A stretch of DNA of 15,922 nucleotides from an uncultured Clostridium sp. GTDB taxonomy: Bacteria; Bacillota; Clostridia; Lachnospirales; Lachnospiraceae. Where the stretch lies: NCBI GenBank assembly GCA_900544905.1, contig UQXF01000079.1, positions 1 to 15,922 of the forward strand, given 5' to 3'. Under the pieces are notes generated by a model. It was not told where the DNA came from, made no database searches, and saw nothing but the letters and a program-made list of their open reading frames with translations. Below are positions 13,687-15,922 of the stretch, in pieces. Every line of letters starts with the position of its first letter. The first letter of the stretch is position 1. Both the position numbers and the translations under genes were made by a program.

Positions 13687-14334
13687 ATGGGATATACAAA
13701 AAAGCAGAGAGCTCTCGATATTATTAAGCTGTTAAAGGAGGAATACCCGGAGGCAGGCTGTACACTGGATTATGACAATGCGTGGAAGCTGTTGGTAAGC
13801 GTGCGATTGGCGGCGCAGTGTACAGATGCCAGAGTAAATGTCGTTGTGGAGGGGCTGTATGAAAAATACCCTACCGTAGAGGCATTGGCGGCGGCGCCTG
13901 TTGAGGAGATTGAAAAAATTGTGAAGCCCTGTGGTCTTGGACACAGCAAAGCAAGGGATATCAGTGCCTGTATGAAAATGTTACAGGAGAAATATGACGG
14001 CAATGTACCGGATGATTTTGATGCGCTGTTGGAATTGCCGGGAGTGGGAAGAAAAAGTGCTAACCTGATTATGGGAGATGTATTCAACAAACCGGCTATC
14101 GTAACAGACACCCATTGTATCCGTCTGGTAAACCGTATGGGTCTGGTGGATGGAATAAAGGAGCCTAAAAAGGTGGAGATGGCGCTGTGGAAAATTATTC
14201 CACCGGAGGAGGGAAGCGATTTCTGCCATAGGCTGGTATATCATGGAAGGGCAGTCTGCACTGCAAGAACGAAGCCGGATTGTGACAGCTGCTGTCTTAA
14301 GGATGTATGTAAGAAGTGCGGCGTGCAGGCTTGA
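13687..14334 (+). CDS. nth: Endonuclease III, DNA glycosylase/AP lyase
   Basis: This 215-residue base-excision-repair enzyme removes oxidised pyrimidines and cleaves abasic sites. The helix-hairpin-helix motif is LPGVGRKSAN with catalytic K123. The catalytic aspartate is D141 in VTDTH, 18 residues later as in E. coli Nth. The C-terminal [4Fe-4S] cluster ligands are C191, C199, C202 and C208, giving spacing C-x7-C-x2-C-x5-C. E. coli has x6 in the first gap, so there is one extra residue, and further cysteines at 203 and 211. AAAGGAG at 13674-13680 supports the ATG at 13687. sfsA starts 45 bases after the stop with no terminator between. Confidence 0.95.
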   Translation: MGYTKKQRALDIIKLLKEEYPEAGCTLDYDNAWKLLVSVRLAAQCTDARVNVVVEGLYEKYPTVEALAAAPVEEIEKIVKPCGLGHSKARDISACMKMLQEKYDGNVPDDFDALLELPGVGRKSANLIMGDVFNKPAIVTDTHCIRLVNRMGLVDGIKEPKKVEMALWKIIPPEEGSDFCHRLVYHGRAVCTARTKPDCDSCCLKDVCKKCGVQA

Positions 14335-14379
14335 ACCGTTGCAGCAGACAGATAATTTCTAATAAATTGGTATTGATAA

Positions 14380-15072
14380 ATGAGATATAAACATATTATC
14401 CATGGTAAATTTCATAGCAGACCCAACCGTTTCATAGCAAAGGTCTGGGTGGAAAGGAAGCTGGAGACGGTTCATGTCAAGAATACCGGGCGGTGCAGGG
14501 AATTGTTGTTACCGGACGCTCAGGTAATCCTTGAGATTTCCGATAATCCGAACCGTAAGACAAAGTATGATTTAATAGGAGTATATAAAGAAAACCTGGG
14601 CTGGGTGAATATTGACAGCCAGGCACCCAATAAGGTGGTAAAGGAGTGGCTGGAAAAACAGGGATATACTTATATAAAACCGGAGTATACCTATGGAGCC
14701 TCCAGGATTGATTTCTATATGGAGCGGGACGGACAGCGGTATTTAATGGAGGTTAAGGGCTGTACCCTGGAGATTGACGGTATCGGCTATTTCCCGGACG
14801 CACCCACTGAACGGGGCGTGAAGCATTTAAGGGAGCTGGCAGGGGCGGCACAGGAGGGTTTTCAGTGCTATGTGGCATTTGTCATACAGATGGAAGGGGT
14901 CAATGAGGTAAGGGCAAATGTGGAGACCCATAAGGAGTTTGGAGAAGCGCTGGATGCGGCAAGGGCAGCGGGAGTAAAGGTGCTGTGTCTTGGATGCAGG
15001 GTGACAGAGGATACATTGGAAGTGGACAGGGAGCTTATTTCAGCGGGCAGCGAGCCAGGTGACTGCTTGTAG
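14380..15072 (+). CDS. sfsA: SfsA family protein
   Basis: This 230-residue protein is homologous to E. coli sugar fermentation stimulation protein A. Family landmarks are the N-terminal OB-fold-like region with HVKNTGRCRELL, the NRKTKYDL stretch, and the C-terminal PD-(D/E)xK nuclease-like core: D111 in RIDF, E124 and K126 in LMEVKGCTL, then FPDAPTERGVKHL. A DNA-binding or nuclease role is inferred for the family, but the cellular function is poorly settled. There is no convincing ribosome binding site before the ATG at 14380; the upstream bases are AT-rich, so translation may be weak or helped by nth, 45 bases upstream. The spacing suggests co-transcription with nth. Confidence 0.92.
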   Translation: MRYKHIIHGKFHSRPNRFIAKVWVERKLETVHVKNTGRCRELLLPDAQVILEISDNPNRKTKYDLIGVYKENLGWVNIDSQAPNKVVKEWLEKQGYTYIKPEYTYGASRIDFYMERDGQRYLMEVKGCTLEIDGIGYFPDAPTERGVKHLRELAGAAQEGFQCYVAFVIQMEGVNEVRANVETHKEFGEALDAARAAGVKVLCLGCRVTEDTLEVDRELISAGSEPGDCL

Positions 15073-15123
15073 GCATTTGATTTATAGACAAAATGGATGG
15101 AATATCACAGGAGGACTGACAGC

Positions 15124-15807
15124 ATGAATCAGGCACAATACAAAATTCTGATTGTGGAGGATGATGCTACGATTGGAGAAAAAATAAAATCCCATCTGGA
15201 AAAGTGGGCATATAAGGTTACCCTTGCCTCAGATTTCCAGGATATCTTAGGAGAGGTTACCACTGTATCGCCGGATTTAATCCTGATGGATATCACACTG
15301 CCCTATTATAATGGTTTTTACTGGTGTGCCGAAATCCGGAAGCTGTTTAAGATTCCCATTGTGTTTATTTCTTCTGCAGACGATAATATGAATATTGTCA
15401 TGGCAATGGACATGGGCGGTGACGATTTCATTGCAAAACCCTTTGATTTGGCGGTACTGACGGCGAAAATCGGAGCAATCATCAGAAGAAGCTATTCCTA
15501 TGCGGGACAGGTCAATGTGATTGAGCATAATGGAGCGATGCTTAATCTTCTGGATGCAGCCATGAGCTATCAGGGGAGGAAGACAGATTTTTCAAAAAAT
15601 GAATTTCAGATACTGGCACTTCTGATGGAGAATGCAGGAAGCATTGTAAGCCGTGACACCATTATGATGCAGCTGTGGGACAGTGAAAATTTTATTGATG
15701 ATAATACGTTGACCGTAAATATAACCAGAATCCGGAAGAAATTAAAGGAGATTGGGTTAGAGGATTTTGTAAAGACAAAAAAGGGAATCGGCTATATAAT
15801 CGACTGA
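15124..15807 (+). CDS. OmpR-family response regulator, BceR-like
   Basis: This 227-residue protein has a receiver domain (about 1-120) and a winged-helix DNA-binding domain (about 130-227). Receiver features are the acidic patch VEDD, phospho-acceptor D56 in LILMDITLP, and the lysine of AKPFD. Phrases such as LPYYNGFYWCAEIRK and VMAMDMGGDDFIAKPFD strongly resemble the BceR/GraR/VirR group, which respond to cell-envelope peptide antibiotics with an intramembrane-sensing kinase and an ABC transporter. The C-terminal half has the usual SFSKNEFQIL-like start and ends in TKKGIGYIID. AGGAGG (15109-15114) selects the ATG at 15124 over an upstream in-frame ATG at 15097. No kinase gene begins in the 115 bases after its stop, which is unusual for this group. 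Confidence 0.9.
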   Translation: MNQAQYKILIVEDDATIGEKIKSHLEKWAYKVTLASDFQDILGEVTTVSPDLILMDITLPYYNGFYWCAEIRKLFKIPIVFISSADDNMNIVMAMDMGGDDFIAKPFDLAVLTAKIGAIIRRSYSYAGQVNVIEHNGAMLNLLDAAMSYQGRKTDFSKNEFQILALLMENAGSIVSRDTIMMQLWDSENFIDDNTLTVNITRIRKKLKEIGLEDFVKTKKGIGYIID

Positions 15808-15922
15808 AAAGGTAAAGATAAGCAATTGCGAAACTCTGTTTTCGTTACTGACCGTTGTGCAATATATACAATATCAACGCTGGGCACGCAGCTGTGCATA
15901 CCTTTCTACTAGGCTCAACTTC

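Noticed and set aside
15874..15921. Fifteen codons plus a TGA stop on the minus strand reaching the window edge, possibly the tail of a convergent gene
   Set aside because: Fifteen residues cannot be matched to a family and an open run of this length occurs by chance; no terminator lies between it and the response regulator.
1..15922. CRISPR arrays, tRNA or rRNA genes, transposase genes
   Set aside because: No regularly spaced direct repeats, cloverleaf sequences or transposase-like proteins were seen in any intergenic region.

Overview
The window looks like chromosomal DNA from a Gram-positive anaerobe of the class Clostridia, most likely a Lachnospiraceae-type gut bacterium. The pointers are moderate-to-low GC, strong AGGAGG-type ribosome binding sites, lipoprotein signal peptides, a trigger-factor-like lipoprotein, a BceR-like response regulator and a TPP-riboswitch thiamine operon led by ThiC. 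This assignment is inference from gene content and was not tested by a search. Every gene I can support is on the + strand.

Region 1 (1-5078) is a signalling and envelope block. A one-TM protein of unknown function (73-831) has its own promoter and is probably followed by a terminator. A tight cluster follows: a charged coiled-coil protein (899-1483), a free-standing Hpt phosphotransfer protein (1505-1852), a receiver plus HD-GYP c-di-GMP phosphodiesterase (1855-2922), and an unusual single reading frame joining a GT4 glycosyltransferase to a complete aldo/keto reductase (2940-5078). No histidine kinase is present, so the phosphorelay input must be encoded elsewhere.

Region 2 (5079-8682) holds two predicted lipoproteins. 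One is an FKBP/trigger-factor-like foldase with an acidic tail. The other is a 707-residue protein whose C-terminal part carries an HEIFH zinc-peptidase motif.

Region 3 (8683-13531) is a thiamine operon: promoter, TPP riboswitch, terminator, a second pair of competing hairpins, then thiC, thiM, thiE, a HAD phosphatase and thiD, closed by a good terminator. The enzymes make HMP phosphate de novo (ThiC), phosphorylate it (ThiD), salvage hydroxyethylthiazole (ThiM) and join the halves to thiamine monophosphate (ThiE). No thiazole-synthesis genes or thiL are present, and the HAD protein may act on thiamine monophosphate. A 127-nt element of nested inverted repeats, including a nearly perfect 30-bp hairpin, sits between thiC and thiM.

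Region 4 (13532-15922) carries nth (endonuclease III) with a tandem-TATAAT promoter region, sfsA, and a BceR-like response regulator with no kinase or ABC transporter directly after it. The last 115 bases hold no gene I can support. No tRNA, rRNA, CRISPR array or transposase gene was seen.
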